Shown here: positions 24,490 to 37,072 of the stretch, piece after piece | Layout: each line of letters begins with the position of its first letter | How positions within the stretch are numbered: the stretch's first letter is position 1 | Origin: Megaleporinus macrocephalus | Lineage: Eukaryota; Chordata; Actinopteri; Characiformes; Anostomidae | Length of the DNA: 64,000 nucleotides | Assembly: GCA_021613375.1 (NCBI GenBank) | Contig: CM038702.1 | Location: 24,740,349 to 24,804,348, forward strand | Reading direction: 5' to 3' | Made by a program: the position numbers and the translations under genes | The notes under the pieces: generated by a model | The model's database searches: none | Seen by the model: the letters and a program-made list of their open reading frames with translations, nothing else | What the model was told of the DNA's origin: nothing

Positions 24490-24560
24490 TAATATAAATT
24501 TTGGTTATTTCTATGGTTTGTTTTATAATAATAACCTGGGGTTATTCCCGTGATTCACTT

Positions 24561-26039
24561 AATAGAAGACTCGAGCAGAAGCGTGCAGTGTGTAACAATG
24601 ACAGGCATGGCTGAATTTGGGTAGGATTACAATCACTGAGGAATACCATAACTATTCCATAAAAAAATTCCAGGAACTTTCTATCAACATTCCATAATTC
24701 CAATACCACAGATCCCACAGATTTGTGTAAAACAAATCCTGTCCCAATAATATTTAAGACAAACATGAACAGTGGAATTATTTCCTACGTATAAATGCAT
24801 TTCCAGAAGAATGATGAAAATGATGAAAGCTCTGCCCTCAAAACCAAAGTAGTTCTGAGCAGTGAACAAGGTCTCAGCATGTGAGTATCTTCTTCAAGCC
24901 TGTTGGAGAGGCATCCCAGGTGACTCCTCATGAAGCTGCTTGAGAGAATGTCAAAAGTGTGTAAAGCTGCATCAAGGCAAAAGGGGTCTACTTTGAAGAA
25001 TGTGAAATAGAAGATAACTTTAAAGAAGAATGAGGAAAAACCCTCATGAGAAATGTTCCCTAAATGGTTCTTGGCTTGGACCTGGTTGGAGTGGTATACA
25101 ACTCTTGAATTAATTGGAGGTTCTTTAAGCTTTAAAGAAATTCTTCACAGTCACATCTCATTTACAAAAATGGTTCTTCAACGCCAACCAAATGTGGCAT
25201 CAGTCCAAGGAAGCCTGTTTAGTATTTAGGTCTTATTTTTAGGACTGTACTTGTGTCCAAACCTTTGGCTTATGAATTTATTACTGGCCCACAGCGAGCA
25301 GAAAAAAAACCTCCATGTTGTCTTTGTCTTATTGCATACGTCATTTCCACATACAGATTAGCATATTAGCTCTCATTATCATGAGGGGCTGATCAGTGTT
25401 GAAGGTGAGCAGACTCAGTTCGAGTCAAGCTTTCTCTTCATATAGTGCATAAATATTTGATAAGTGAGGGATATGAAGCAAACCCGAGGGCTGCTGGTGT
25501 TTCTAATCGCAGCCGCTTCAAAGGTGTGTGATCTCCAGTGATCTCTCAGCCTCTTCGAGAGTTTTAGGCCGAAATTCCCACAATAGAGAAACTAAAGCAG
25601 TTCCCTCACAGTTTGTTTGGCCGTGACAGTTTCAGTTAACACTTCTTTTTAGATGCTACACAAGACATGCTGTCTGGTTACATTCTCGGAAGCATATTGC
25701 ATACATCAAAATTCAATCCAATGTTTTAAAATTATTTTTTCAACTTGCTTAAATAAAACCAGAAGTTATGTTTTATCATTTTCTTGTTTTTATTGGTGTT
25801 TATATCTGATTTGAATCCTTTTGGAACAGATATGTAGTAATAACATTATATGAACCATTCCACCAGATCTGTGCAAACTGCAATCACACAGGTTAATCAC
25901 AAGTCTGTTTAAAATAATACAATAAAGCAACCTTGATAGTTACAAGGATTATTTTTCAATCCATTTAAAGGCATTAACTGAGTAAATAATTTATATTTCT
26001 ATGGTTCTGTTTTATGGGAGAAGGCCATCCCAAATTCTG
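24561..26039. other. Intronic sequence, nothing recognised
   Basis: No supported gene. 25290-25640 is comparatively complex and repeat-free. A trace of the decayed tandem phrase (ATTTCTATGGTTCTGTTTTA) sits near 25995. Confidence 0.4.
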
Positions 26040-26286
26040 GCCTTTAAATTAAAAAAAAGTAAAAGCAGTGTGTTTTGAACTGAGAGGCCAAAAACTGTCA
26101 ATGGAACAATGGAATTTTTCCTAAGACATTTTGGAGCATTTCTATTGGTCCATTCATCATCAAATTTAGACAATGTAAACACCAGCTGCTACATTCAAAT
26201 GATGTAGAAAACTACAAAACTACAAAAAAGAGGATACATCTATGTGTATAGATAGATACATCCATCTTGGACAGTGTTGATATATA
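26040..26286 (+). mobile_element. Palindromic-core dispersed repeat, copy 1
   Basis: Contains GTCAATGGAAC, then TTTTGGAGCATTTCTATTGG, TCCATTCATC, AATGTAAACA and, near its right end, CTTGGACAG. The same blocks occur in the same order and orientation at 57580-57835 and 62345-62575. The left end here is too decayed to place exactly. Confidence 0.65.
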
Positions 26287-29042
26287 CTGTATGTCCAGAA
26301 ATTTTGATTTGAAAAGTAGTAAAGGTGCGCTGTTGGGCTGATCCTCATGAATTCTGGAGTTTGAGCTCTGGCGATGCAACAGACATTCGGGAGTCTAAAG
26401 AGAGCAGGTTTGTCCTGAGTGTGTTTGTTACCCCCACCCCAAAAAACATCACTCAGCACAGTGCTAGCTGTCTGTTAGCTGACGTAAGAGAATTAAAAGT
26501 TAGTGTTCTCCCTCCAGCCTATTGAACTGTCCTGTGATGTTGCTTTATTGGCAGTTCGAAAAGTTAGAAGGTGGTAACCTAATCCTACCAGCTTTGTAGC
26601 ATCAAGGAGGAGATTTAGCTAATTGGTGATTGGTAGAGATGGCTACAACTAAAATTGGGGAGGGAATTGGGTATGAGATTTGGTTACAACAGCAGCAAAT
26701 TACAGCTTTGTGAAAATAGATCTGAAAAACTAAATGCAAATAAACAAATCTTATAATAAATAAACCTGCTTTCCAAAATTAAATTCAAATCCCCTTTTAA
26801 TGAGTGCATTTATCAAGCAGGGCTTTTGAACAGTTCTTTATATCTGAATAAGCTTTTCACAATAGATTGCTTCATTTCCTATAATTTATTTATGTCCAGG
26901 TTTATGCCAGATTCAAAAATAGAGACAGCAGAGAGCTAAAATACAGTAAGGAGAAGAATTAAACACTAATTAGAAAAACTAAAGTGGTGGAAATGCAAAA
27001 TCTGATCAAAGTGAAAGATGAGATGAGAGGAATACATACAGAAAATATAAACCTGGCCAGTATGTCCATAACTGACCGAGTCCAATGTAAAGAACTAAGT
27101 CCCATCAGATTCAGACAAATATTTAATCTGTAGTAAGAAGTACTGCAATTATGTATCAGTTAGAGAATCTGCCCAAGTCACACTGGCCTTGTGTTTCTTC
27201 CAGACTGTGGAAGAAACAAAAACATGAACATCCAAAACCCATTACAAAAACATGAGCATCCAGAAACCCAAGGTTTATATTATGCACTGGGTTTAGCGGT
27301 TCTGAGCGTGCTTAATCTTTTTCGATCGTATATTTATGGATCAGTGACTCAGCCCACACCCTGATGTTGCACGCTGTGTGTTTGACAGCCTTCAGATGCA
27401 GCAGTATTCCAGCTTTCCTGCCTTATTCAACAAAGTGAATACCATCCGTCTGCAAATCTGCCGGAGGAGTTTACCCTCGACGCGCCACGCAATCAAGATG
27501 AAACACAGGCGCAAGCCATAAGGCCTGTCACTGTAGAAGTAGCCCTCAGAGACAGCGTACATACACCGCATGTCCAAAGTCACATGCTCATCTGGCATTC
27601 CTTTTGAAATCATGGGTATTATTAGAGAACTCAGCCACGCTTTGCTGCAAGAGCAGACTTTGCACTAGATGTTGGAACATTGTTGTAGGAATTTGATAGC
27701 AATCAGACACGAAAGCATAAATGAGGTCAGCTAGTGATGTTGTATGATTAGTTTTGGATCACAAACACCCTTCCTAGTCATTCCAAGAAAATAGAATAGT
27801 GCTCCATCACTGCTCTTCTACCCAATTACTGTGTCTCCATAATGGAGAAGAATAGAAATTAACCCCTTATACTCCAGGCTTAATACATTCTAAGGTGTAT
27901 TATTCAATAAATAAATATATTACATAGAATAATTCTTAGTTTATAGGAGTGTATGGTAAAACTTTAGACACGCTGGTGGGTCCGGGCCATTTATGTTGGT
28001 TTATGGGGGAGAATGGGGGTTTTATGAGGGGTGATGTTAAGGCCAGTTAGCTTTTTTGCTTGTAAAAAATGGCAAAAAAAAAAAATAGAAGATGTGTAAA
28101 CATCAGTAAACAATAATAATAGTAGTAATAATAAATAAATAAATAAATAAATAATAAGATCATGTTATTATAAATATTAACCCTAACCTAAGGACACAAA
28201 GGATATGTTTTGCTGTTTCAGTTTTAACATTTTAGGGAAAAAAATGTTTGTAAACACAAGTCTTAAGTCGAACGATGCACATGTGTTACAGATGAAAGGA
28301 TGTTTGCGTGTCTTTGCTGCACAAGCAACTGTGCCATGTTCTCCCCGGATAACACAGAGTTGGCTTCCACAAAACAAAACGCATATGTGTGGTTCAACAG
28401 TGTGCTCATCTGTCAAATCCATACACAAACCAAGCAAACTCAGCATGACTCTCTCACACTTCCAAAAATACCACACATAAACCATCTGTCAGAAGTTTGG
28501 TGACATAAACTTTGTAACTCTTTGCTAACATCTCATCAGTGATCCATTCAAAGGATTTGGCTCACTGTGTCTGAAATGCCACCTCCTCAGACAGTATTCT
28601 GAGACAGCAAGCCACCCAGTCACGTCCGAAGCTGATGTTTGTGTAAAACCGCCTGCTGAGGTTCCTCCGTTTAGCCAAGTTATGATGGCAGTGTAGATGT
28701 ATCCTCTGCTGCTTTGTATTTGTCATAATCCTCTGTGTAAGTCACTATAGTGACTAAACGAGTAAAAAACTAGCAGAAAACCACATCACTGACACAATAT
28801 AGAATGCTGCCTTCTAAGGCACAGACTTGCAAGACAGCATAGAGACAGCTGCCTTCAGTTCCGGATAGAGTCTTTGTCTTCTTTAACTTAATAAAATCGT
28901 CCAACAGTGTGGTTGGAGAGCATCAATGGCCATCTTGGTTCTATTAGAACTAGAGTGGAACTAGAGCTTTCGCTATGCTACTGTGTTTTGTATCACTGTA
29001 TAAACAAAGCTTTATGCTGGTTTTATTGTTGGATGGTGATCA
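26287..29042. other. Intronic sequence, no gene recognised
   Basis: Contains an (AATA)n run at about 28128-28157 and several short A runs. Open frames on both strands at 28183-28503 overlap each other and carry no motif. 27290-27610 is more complex than its surroundings. Confidence 0.4.
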
Positions 29043-29342
29043 GGTGTGTCTGTAATCGCCTGTAAGTCAGTAGATACTAGATTGGAGTCGGTACGTACAG
29101 CTAGAGTGGTAGAGCAGTAGCTGTTTAAGTACACAAGTTCTTACTATCCACGCAATCTCTGACGTACTGCATTTATCATTTTGAATTATGGGATAGCACA
29201 GTGTGCTGTGGTCGCATACATAACAATGGCTCCAGATTCAGTAATTAATCATCTAAGTACTGCTAGATGACTACTAAGTATTTGGACAGACTAGCCGCGC
29301 ACGCCTACTGATTTTGGCAAGTAGTCAATTTTGGACGCACCC
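29043..29342 (+). mobile_element. MITE, copy 2 (300 bp, internally deleted)
   Basis: Same family and orientation as 12519-13061. Left end GGTGTGTC, then AAGTCAGTAGATACTAGATT. Middle ATGGGATAGCACAGTGTGCT. Right ACTAGCCGCGC and GGACGCACCC. The reverse complement of the right end, GGGTGCGTCC, pairs with the family's left end. Confidence 0.72.
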
Positions 29343-30654
29343 ATATTTTCTGAGCAAGCCTGCAATCACCTTTACATCACTATGGAAATGCTTATTCCTG
29401 ATTTATTACTGTTTAATAGTGATTTCACCCTCAAAAATTTACCCGACATGGAGATTCCAAATCAAAAAGGGTTACTGGAACGCAGGCGAAGCTTAGCCTG
29501 ATCAGACCAGATGTCGTGTTGGTGGTCTGTTTGTTCTGTTTGTCCCCTTCATTGAATTAAAATCTGGTAGAGAAGTTGCTGAGTGATGTGTGCTACTGTA
29601 TAAGGGAAAATGTATGTCTTGATTCTGGGATGCACTGTAATGATGTGCATACATTCAGTTCACGTCACTATGTAAACACTTATTGGTTTGTTTCAGTAAA
29701 GGCTTTGTTGTGATGATATTTAAATGTAGCTAAAGTACATTCCTATTCATGTGTTTATTATTATCAAGTGTTATAAACATAAGCATACATACATTGTCAG
29801 CTCATATTCTTACATACATACAAAACACAATTGTGTCAATAGCACTAAATAATCATGTCATTGAAAAAGAATTTGAAAGAGAATAAAAGAGGAAAATAGG
29901 ATACCTTAAAAAAGCTATTTTTCGTACAGCTCACAACCTGTTTTAGATTCTGCATGTAAAGCAAGCCTAAGATCTGGTGACCTTAGCCATTCAATTTCTG
30001 ACACAAGCTTCCTTTCCAATAATGCTTCAGTTAAAACATGCAGCTTAAATCTAACATTTCTTCTCAAATTATAAAAGAAGCAAAACCACCCAAACTTTTG
30101 ATGGATGTGTAACAGAAAGTGTCATTTGAATACTCTGTAGCATCCAGATGGAACAGCCCAGACGACTTCCCCTTCCTAGTGTCCAGCTACGCTTACCTTG
30201 GCTGAGCGCCCAGGCGTAAAACAGTGTAAAATGGAGAAATTAGCTGTTTGCGCCGCTGCATGTTATTGACTGTCCGGGCCGCTATTAATCATAGTTCAGG
30301 GAAGCCACAGCCAACTCGGCACTCCGCTGCCTTTTGTTTTGCTGCTTTTCTTCTGGAACCGATTTGTTAGAACTGCTTTGTTTGTGCTTTTGGATTTGAA
30401 GGACGGAGCTATTTGACTACATGAAAGAAAGCGTTTAACAATGCGCTGGACCATTCTTCATCAAACACCGCAGCCTTTTGGATCTTCTAGCCCGTATCCA
30501 AAAAACAACAAATCAAACTAAACAGCAGCTCATTTGCAGCATCCTGCTCTGAAACGGAAAACTAAAAGATACTCAAACATTTCTTTTCTCTCAATTTCAC
30601 AGCACAACTTATAGCAGAGGATACCAGCCCGTTATAATACACCTGTCTGTCTAT
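29343..30654. other. Intronic sequence, nothing recognised
   Basis: 30150-30480 is complex and relatively GC-rich, a candidate conserved non-coding segment. No coding frame. Confidence 0.35.
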
Positions 30655-30671
30655 CAACTTATCTATGTCAG

Positions 30672-30702
<31 letters not shown>

Positions 30703-30782
30703 CTCTATCTATCTATCTATCTGTCTATCTATCTATCTGTCTGTATATGTCTGTGACCCTGTCACCCTGTCTATCTATCTAA
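30655..30782. repeat. (CTAT)n microsatellite with interruptions
   Basis: Long CTAT run with CTGT and CTCT variants, and a short second run at 30770-30782. Confidence 0.92.
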
Positions 30783-30816
30783 TAATTACAGTACATCACA
30801 TGATGAATTGCATTTA

Positions 30817-30909
30817 CATTCAGTTTGCATTCAGTTTACATTCAGTTTGCATTCAGTTTACCTTCAGTTTACATTCAGTTTGCATTCAGTTTACATTCAG
30901 TTTACATTC
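30817..30909 (+). repeat. 11-bp tandem repeat, about 8-9 copies
   Basis: The unit is CATTCAGTTTR, where the last base alternates between G and A with some order. It lies just 35 bp from the CTAT array. Confidence 0.9.
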
Positions 30910-31949
30910 TGTACAAAACTAAATCTGTCTGCATCTCTCTGCGAAACTAAATCTTTTTAATCGTATTCCCATCATAGTAAAGTTTGCTCTGTGAACGAAT
31001 CTGTTCTTTACCCTTGTTTCTTTTTCTTGTTTCTGTCAGCTATGAGCGAGAAATCATTCATATGAAATTACAGTGTGATTCTGTTAGAAGTGCTCATGCT
31101 ATATCATGATTACACTTAAAGGCCAAGTGAGGATGTTTTCAGAGCCGAGATTAGGTAACAAAATCAACTCCAGGCTAAAAAACAGCATACTGCAATCTGT
31201 CCAGAATGAATGTAAGAAATAACAAGAAGGCATATCTTCCACTAACAATCCACTACGAGGAACATGAAAAACTTCATGCCTGCGGCAAATTCACTTGCCG
31301 GAGTAACAATCGATATGCTCATTACGCCGTGTGGGGAGCTAGGCGTGGAGTGGATCTGTGCGTTCTGAAGACGCTGTCATGATTACTTGATTGAATTTGA
31401 TTGCCTGTTTTAGAAAATAATTGATTAAAATTTACCTTCTCAATGAACTGACAGTGATTAGGTTGCTGTTTGCATGAGTGTATATTTTAAATTCTCCATA
31501 ATTCTCTCTCTCTTATAGCAAGTAACAAGCAGAACCATCTTTATATGCATTTTTTACCACATGGTGGTATCGTACATATATGAAAACCACATATACTGTA
31601 TATATCACATGTACCAAATATATGGACACCTAGCTGTAAACCAGCCTCTTTTACAGTTTTTCTCAGTTGATTTGGTTCATTTCTTAGATCAGAATTAAAT
31701 TTCTCAAAACTGTCCATGCAATCTCCACATCTCCTTGTCACTTGTGCACATCATAATAGCATATCTCATTGTATTTCACATTTGGTAAATGCTTTTGTAC
31801 ATTCATGCAAATCGTCATGTACAATTGTCTGCTGTTTTTGCATTGTCAGTTGCTTATGTCACAATTATCAAAGTTTGTTCTACTGATCGTCTATTGAATG
31901 GTTGAGTTGTCATAATCTTTCAGGCATCATTTGTACATTTCTATAAAAA
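30910..31949. other. Intronic sequence, mostly unrecognised
   Basis: Near 31610-31640 the phrase CAAATATATGGACACCTAG resembles the end of the DNA transposon family seen at 4355, but the match is short. 31230-31430 is repeat-poor. Confidence 0.35.
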
Positions 31950-32700
31950 ACTTTTTTGGTACATATTGGGAGTTTATCCTAAATTGATTAATTTTTTCTC
32001 AGGAGAATATTGTTTTTTTAGTTAAGAAGGGGAATTTGTGAAGGTTTAGATCAACCAATGGTCAAACAGCTCTCAACCGTAGGTCAGAGGTGCATTTCAT
32101 GAACCTTCAATTGACAAACATAGACACAAAACAACACAGTGTCACATAGTCTCACAATGGAAACACAAGGCAATGTACAGGGGGAAAAGCCAATGAGAGA
32201 AGTAAGGCTGCATGGTAGAAGGTCATGGTCTTACAATGGCTAAAGCTGGTCACCAGGTGACACCGAATATTGTAACAATATTCAAACAGTTCAATTTCCT
32301 GCTGTCAGTCTCCCACATACAGTTATGTGTAACTTTGTGTTTTGTGTATGTTTGTATTTTGCATGATACACATACTGCTTTAATTAATATGCCACAGAAT
32401 GTGCAGCGTTCTTATAATCAAAGGCTAGTTTCCATCAGAATATACACACAATGTTCACTGTTGCACTGACAACATGACTAAAGGTTTTGACTGCCTTGTG
32501 GGCAATGACCCACAGACTAGACATTCTGATGGCACTGACAAGTTGATTGACATAAATATTTGCTTATGAGGCAAAAACAAAGAATTCTGAGTGAGGTATG
32601 TGCTTTTGCAGGTATTTAATTTAGTTTTGCTGTTTTGAGAAATGCACTTGTTGTGATGCCAATGTAAATCATGATGTGAGAAATATACTGTAAATACATT
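31950..32700 (+). pseudogene. Relic of an IS630/Tc1-superfamily transposase
   Basis: At 32221-32290 the plus strand reads GHGLTMAKAGHQVTPN then IVTIFK. This resembles the N-terminal helix-turn-helix of IS630-like fish transposases (pattern HGMTM-x-EAG-x-x-V-x-PN). Upstream, near 32157, the sequence has the start-like ATGGAAACACAAGGC. Further flanks such as TTTTTTCTCAGGAG near 31992 look like the usual untranslated parts. Catalytic blocks are missing. Identification rests on a short motif from memory. Confidence 0.42.
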
Positions 32701-33008
32701 CTTTGTGATGTCACAAAAATTAACCTGTTAAGTCAATTGCATTTTTTTATTGATGAAAAAATGAATAAATTACTGTTTTATGTGCAGAAATTGGACTTCA
32801 GGCAAACTAAAATACTAAAATGCAGGGTATGGGCTTCTTTTCCAGTGAAATATTCATCGAAAGGCTTTTTATTATTGAACCTTTTTGTAAAGCTCTTAAT
32901 TAGTCTTCAGTATAATCAGCTCAATTACTCCATCCCTTCAATAAACAATAGCAATAGCTCTAGCTCTGTTTGTAACTAATAGCTCTGTGTTGTTTCTTTG
33001 TGTTGCAG

Positions 33009-33122
33009 TGGTTTGGAGACTTGGTAACGCCCGTTTGGTGGGAGGACGTGTGGCTGAAAGAGGGATTTGCTCATTTCTTCGAATACGTTGGCACTGACTT
33101 CCTCTTCCCAAAGTGGAACATG
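33009..33122 (+). CDS. trhde: TRHDE-like M1 aminopeptidase, exon with third zinc ligand
   Basis: Internal exon of 114 bp (38 codons), phase 0 at both ends. It begins with [13 protein letters not shown] and ends with FPKWNM. The glutamate in WLKEGFAH lies exactly 18 residues after the second histidine of HEICH in the previous exon, completing the HEXXH-X18-E zinc site of M1 peptidases. The acceptor is TTGTGTTGCAG and the donor ATG|GTATGA. The sequence is nearly the same as I remember for vertebrate TRHDE, with conservative changes such as [10 protein letters not shown]. No stop or frameshift is present. The zinc site is therefore split across a 27.1-kb intron, and both exons are needed for an active enzyme. 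Confidence 0.94.
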
Positions 33123-34274
33123 GTATGATCCTTTCATTCTTTTAGGATGATGAAAATTTCATGGCGCGACCTAAATATAAACCCTTCACACACGCTCTCA
33201 TCCATGACTGTGCGAACGTGGAACAATTAAAATGCAATTTTATTGTAATTCTTCTTGTCTTTGAGCTGCTGTGGAAAAAGAGTCTCGTATTTTCAGACTC
33301 ATATTGTCAGTTGTCACCAGTTTCTTTTTTCACTAATCTTGATAATCTTTGATCACATATAGTGGGGGTCTCTGTTTTCTCCCTATTACTCATGTCAGAG
33401 TGATCATAATAGGAATACAGCTCACACTGCAAAGCTGAGCACCAGTTTAAGAAATATTTTATTTTTCATTCATATTTCTTTCCAACAAATCTGTATCACA
33501 CTGTTTGTTGCCACAGACAATAATTCTGAAGCCTTCACTCCAAACTCACTTATTATGGAATCCAGTAGGCAGGTGCTGAACTTCATGAATAAGTGTCTCA
33601 GCTACTACTGTTCCACTCTAACAGTACAGGTGTTAAGAGTGGACAGTCTGAAGGCTTTTTCTGAAGACATTTGCATGACACACCTACATCCAGTCATCAT
33701 TACCTACATGGGCGACATTGATTGGTTTGTGACATCTGATGTCAGCGTGATGTGAATTTGGTGGCACACAGCCTTTTTTTTAATGGCATTGCACACCAGT
33801 ACAGCGCAAGACTCCGCAGACATCATGCAAACCTGAAACGCTTCCGTCGTTGCAGTATCTCTGTGAAATATGACAGAGCTCTCATATACGCGCCTGTAGA
33901 GACGAACCTGCTCAGCTAATCTCCCTTCAAATTCATTCATCCTGAGTGAAGCGCCGCAGTTTAGGGGTCGACGGCCACGTTGCCCCATCATTTTTCTCAC
34001 ATACGCATATGAAGAATAAACCTAGCTTTATATACTGCATTGTTCTCCCCGCCCTGTCATATCCTCTTTTTCTCTCTCTCTCTCACTCTCTCTGTCTCTA
34101 TCGCTCGCTCTCTCATCCTCTCAGAAAATAAACTATAGGTTTGGAATTTTTATTTCAGATATTTATTTATAGTTTGTAGTGTTTTTCTTCTCCTCTCCTC
34201 CACTACAGCGGTTAATTTTTACTTCTTTTTCCATCTTTTCTTTTTCTTTTGTTTAATGGGTAATAAAGATAGTT
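33123..34274. other. Intronic sequence, no gene recognised
   Basis: Short CT-rich patch at about 34070-34122. Minus-strand open frame 33704-34000 (98 codons) has no motif. Confidence 0.4.
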
Positions 34275-34495
34275 TGATACAGTTTCCTGTAATTGGTCCG
34301 AAAGTTTGAACCGTCCAAAAAAGTGTTTTCAACCTACACAGGAACAGAACCATGGTTCAGACCGAGACCACCTCTTTTGGTCAGACCAAAATGTGGTCCT
34401 TTGGTCCGAAACACTTTTTTAACACCTGCTATTTTGAGTTGGACCAAAAGTCAGAAGGTCCAGACCGAACAAGGAAGGTGTGAAAGCCCTCTTAG
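34275..34495 (+). mobile_element. MITE-like element with TTGGTCCGA/TCGGACC phrases
   Basis: Dense in inverted phrases such as TTGGTCCGAAA, GGTCAGACCAAA, TTGGTCCGAAACACTTTTTT and GGACCAAAAG. It ends GGAAGGTGTGAAAGCCCTCT, a phrase I recognise at the ends of fish MITEs. The left end is decayed. Confidence 0.5.
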
Positions 34496-37011
34496 AGAAT
34501 GTCTTACCAAATCTGAACTTCAGCTTTTCCAACATTGTGGTAGCAGAGTAACCTAGTAGTCCCAGTTACATTTGGTCTCCCAAAGGATTTCAAAGGCAAT
34601 CTGACTAGATTACACTGAAATATCAAACAGGTTCTATGCATTACCTGATTAGGTATGAGGTGCAAGACCTCACAGTACTGTGTTTTATTGGGAGAAAAGA
34701 GTGTTGGGTAGTTATATGACCAAAAAAAGATTTTTGCCATTTTTTTCCACAGTAAACAGTAAAGTTTGAAAATATAAAATGTTAAATAAATATAAAAAAG
34801 ATAAATCACATTACAGAGCCAAAAGACAACAAGGTATAACTGACATTGTCTTAATTCCCAACCTGCACAATATTAACACACTCTAGTAAAGCCTAGACTT
34901 TCTTAGCTGAATTTGACACGTGATCCTTAAAGTCCCAGGAAACCTACATCTGTGGGTTTAAATTAATCTTGTTCCTCTGGACCGGATTATGCTGCAGGGT
35001 TGTGAATACCATACCATTGTCTAATAAATGTCTGCTATGTTTCACCATATCTCCTTCCTTACCATGTAAACTGATCAATGGTAATCCTGGTCAACACGCC
35101 CGTAAGCATTTCCTGAGCAATCACAAGGCTGACATCTAAGACCCCACCCAAACAAAACAGTGTCAGACCGCTAAAGTTAACCCAGCATGACTAAAAGCTA
35201 GATCCTGTTTCTGTAGCTGCCTGACGCTCATTCATTTGTTATCCACAGACCAATGTTCGCACAAAGCTTTGTCCTTCCATTTGTTTGCCTTAGTGCCACA
35301 CAAAAGCTGGATAATCATGTTAGTTCTGTATGAGGGACAGAGCAGGACAGGATTAGACAGAGAGCTGTCAATCAGGCTGCTCATTAGCCACACCCACACA
35401 GTTCTCAGATAGGTCTGATCAATATTTTTTAAGCTGTTTGAACATTGTAGATGGATAGTGAACATATTTATTATATTATTTTATATTATTTTATTTTTTA
35501 TATTTTTTATATAACATATAACAATCAGGTTTAGTATCATACATACACTTTTCTGATATCTATAAAATGTAGCTTGCCTTAGTAGAAATGCAGGTAATGC
35601 TCAAAGAAGAGTTTATAGGCCTGGCTGCTCGCTGGAAATGAAATGTGCTCCAAACGTATGTCTTTCATGGGAAAATTACATAACTTGCTAAATGAGGACA
35701 TTAAAAAGCAAGTCCTCTTCATCAGCCACATTATCACAGAGATCTTTGTTTACTCTATCCACATTCATAAACACGCAGCCAGTGCCATAATGTTTTCCCT
35801 AGTATGATTACCTGCATTACTGTAGAATTGGAAACAGTCTATTAAAAACTGTGTTTCAAGTTTAACTGTTCTTTTCTAAATTCATGGAAATGTGCTGAAG
35901 TCGTTGTCCTCAGTAATCAACCACTAAAGCTGCAGATAGAGATTAGGTTAACTCGGTGAATAAGAAATACAGTTGACTGCCTTGAAGTATCTGAACTGTG
36001 AGTTGTGGATCTGATTGTAATGCTTTTGTCTTGTGTGTTCTAAAAAAAAAAAAAAAACACCTGCAACTCTTCTGGCTTGCGATGCAGAAGAGATTTATTT
36101 GTGCTGCTGTAGAATATCGATTTGATTATTTACATGTTCAATTTGTGCGGTGAGATGTTGATAGCATGATGACAGGTCTAATAAATCTTAGCCCGCTGCG
36201 GCCCTTTTTATTTTGATTTAATCTCTGTTGCATATTAAAAGCGGGAGGAAACAGATAGGGACGGAACAGAATGACAACGGCGGAGCTATTTCTGGTGTAA
36301 TATCGACCGTCTGTCTCTCTCTCCCTCTCTCTCTCTTTCTCGTTCTCACTCTCGGTTGGCCATCTCTCCATGGAACACCATTGAAATTGAATCACATGAC
36401 ACCCGCTGTGTGACTGCATCCTTATCAGTGTCAGTCAAAATGACTGTCACATGTGTGGTCAGTGAAACTCCCAGTGGGGGCTGTAGGAAGCCAAATTACA
36501 GTTATCCATTCATTCCTGTGAAGGCCGATAGGCTTGCACAGCTGTTGCACAAAGAGCAATTACACTTCTGCTGTCCGTTTAATGGCTCATAAGGCATCAG
36601 TTGAAAGTCTATTTACTAACTTCTTTCATTTGTACTATTTTCCAGGGTTTACAAAAACAGTAAAGACTATGAAATTTAAATTATAATCTTACATAAGCAG
36701 AATGTTAAACAGTTACTAAAGAAACCAAAACTTTTGAAGCCTGGATTCATGAACTTGATTATATTCAAAAACGTAATGTAAATTCTACCCAAAAAAATCC
36801 ACATAATGGAATCACCGAGATGTAAACAAAGTTTGACATGAAAAGATTAATTGTAGAGAAAATAGTGATCCAACATCACCTGTGAACCTACATGTGTCTT
36901 CTAAATTTTATATGTAAAAGTTAATGATGGTAAAGTAATGGTTAATGTGAAAAACAACACCTTGCTTGTACCTCTTCACCAGGAATGGACTTAAAAATGA
37001 TTGTGTTAGAC
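34496..37011. other. Intronic sequence, no gene recognised
   Basis: AT-rich run at 35463-35520, poly-A at about 36042-36056, CT-rich patch at about 36310-36350. 36130-36600 is relatively complex. No coding support. Confidence 0.4.
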
Positions 37012-37072
37012 TGGGTGGCAGGGTTGCGCAGTGGGTAGCGCAGTCTCCTCACAGCATGAAGAGCATCGGCAA
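37012..37072 (+). mobile_element. SINE head fragment
   Basis: GGGTGGCAGGGTTGCGCAGT then GGGTAGCGCAGTCTCCTCAC corresponds to the tRNA-like head of the retroposon family seen at 1443-1748 (minus). Only the head is present; box B is not recognisable. Confidence 0.55.

Larger units (their letters stand above)
23030..24560 (+). repeat. Very degenerate 47-bp-type tandem array
   Basis: The phrase TAACCTGGGGTTATTTCTAT followed by GGTTTGTTTTATAG recurs many times with heavy decay (for example about 23049, 23130, 23696, 23895, 23970, 24495 and 24525). Spacing is roughly 45-60 bp where countable. The array is interrupted by a LINE 3' end at 23366 and an hAT-like fragment near 24299. Confidence 0.6.
5885..33008 (+). 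other. trhde: trhde intron, 27.1 kb
   Basis: Bounded by GTACAT and TTGCAG, phase 0. It splits the HEICH motif from the third zinc ligand. No nested host gene was recognised. Repeats inside it are listed separately. Confidence 0.88.

Noticed and set aside
37012..37072. tRNA gene
   Set aside because: Only a box-A-like head is present, with no box B and no cloverleaf; it matches the SINE head family.
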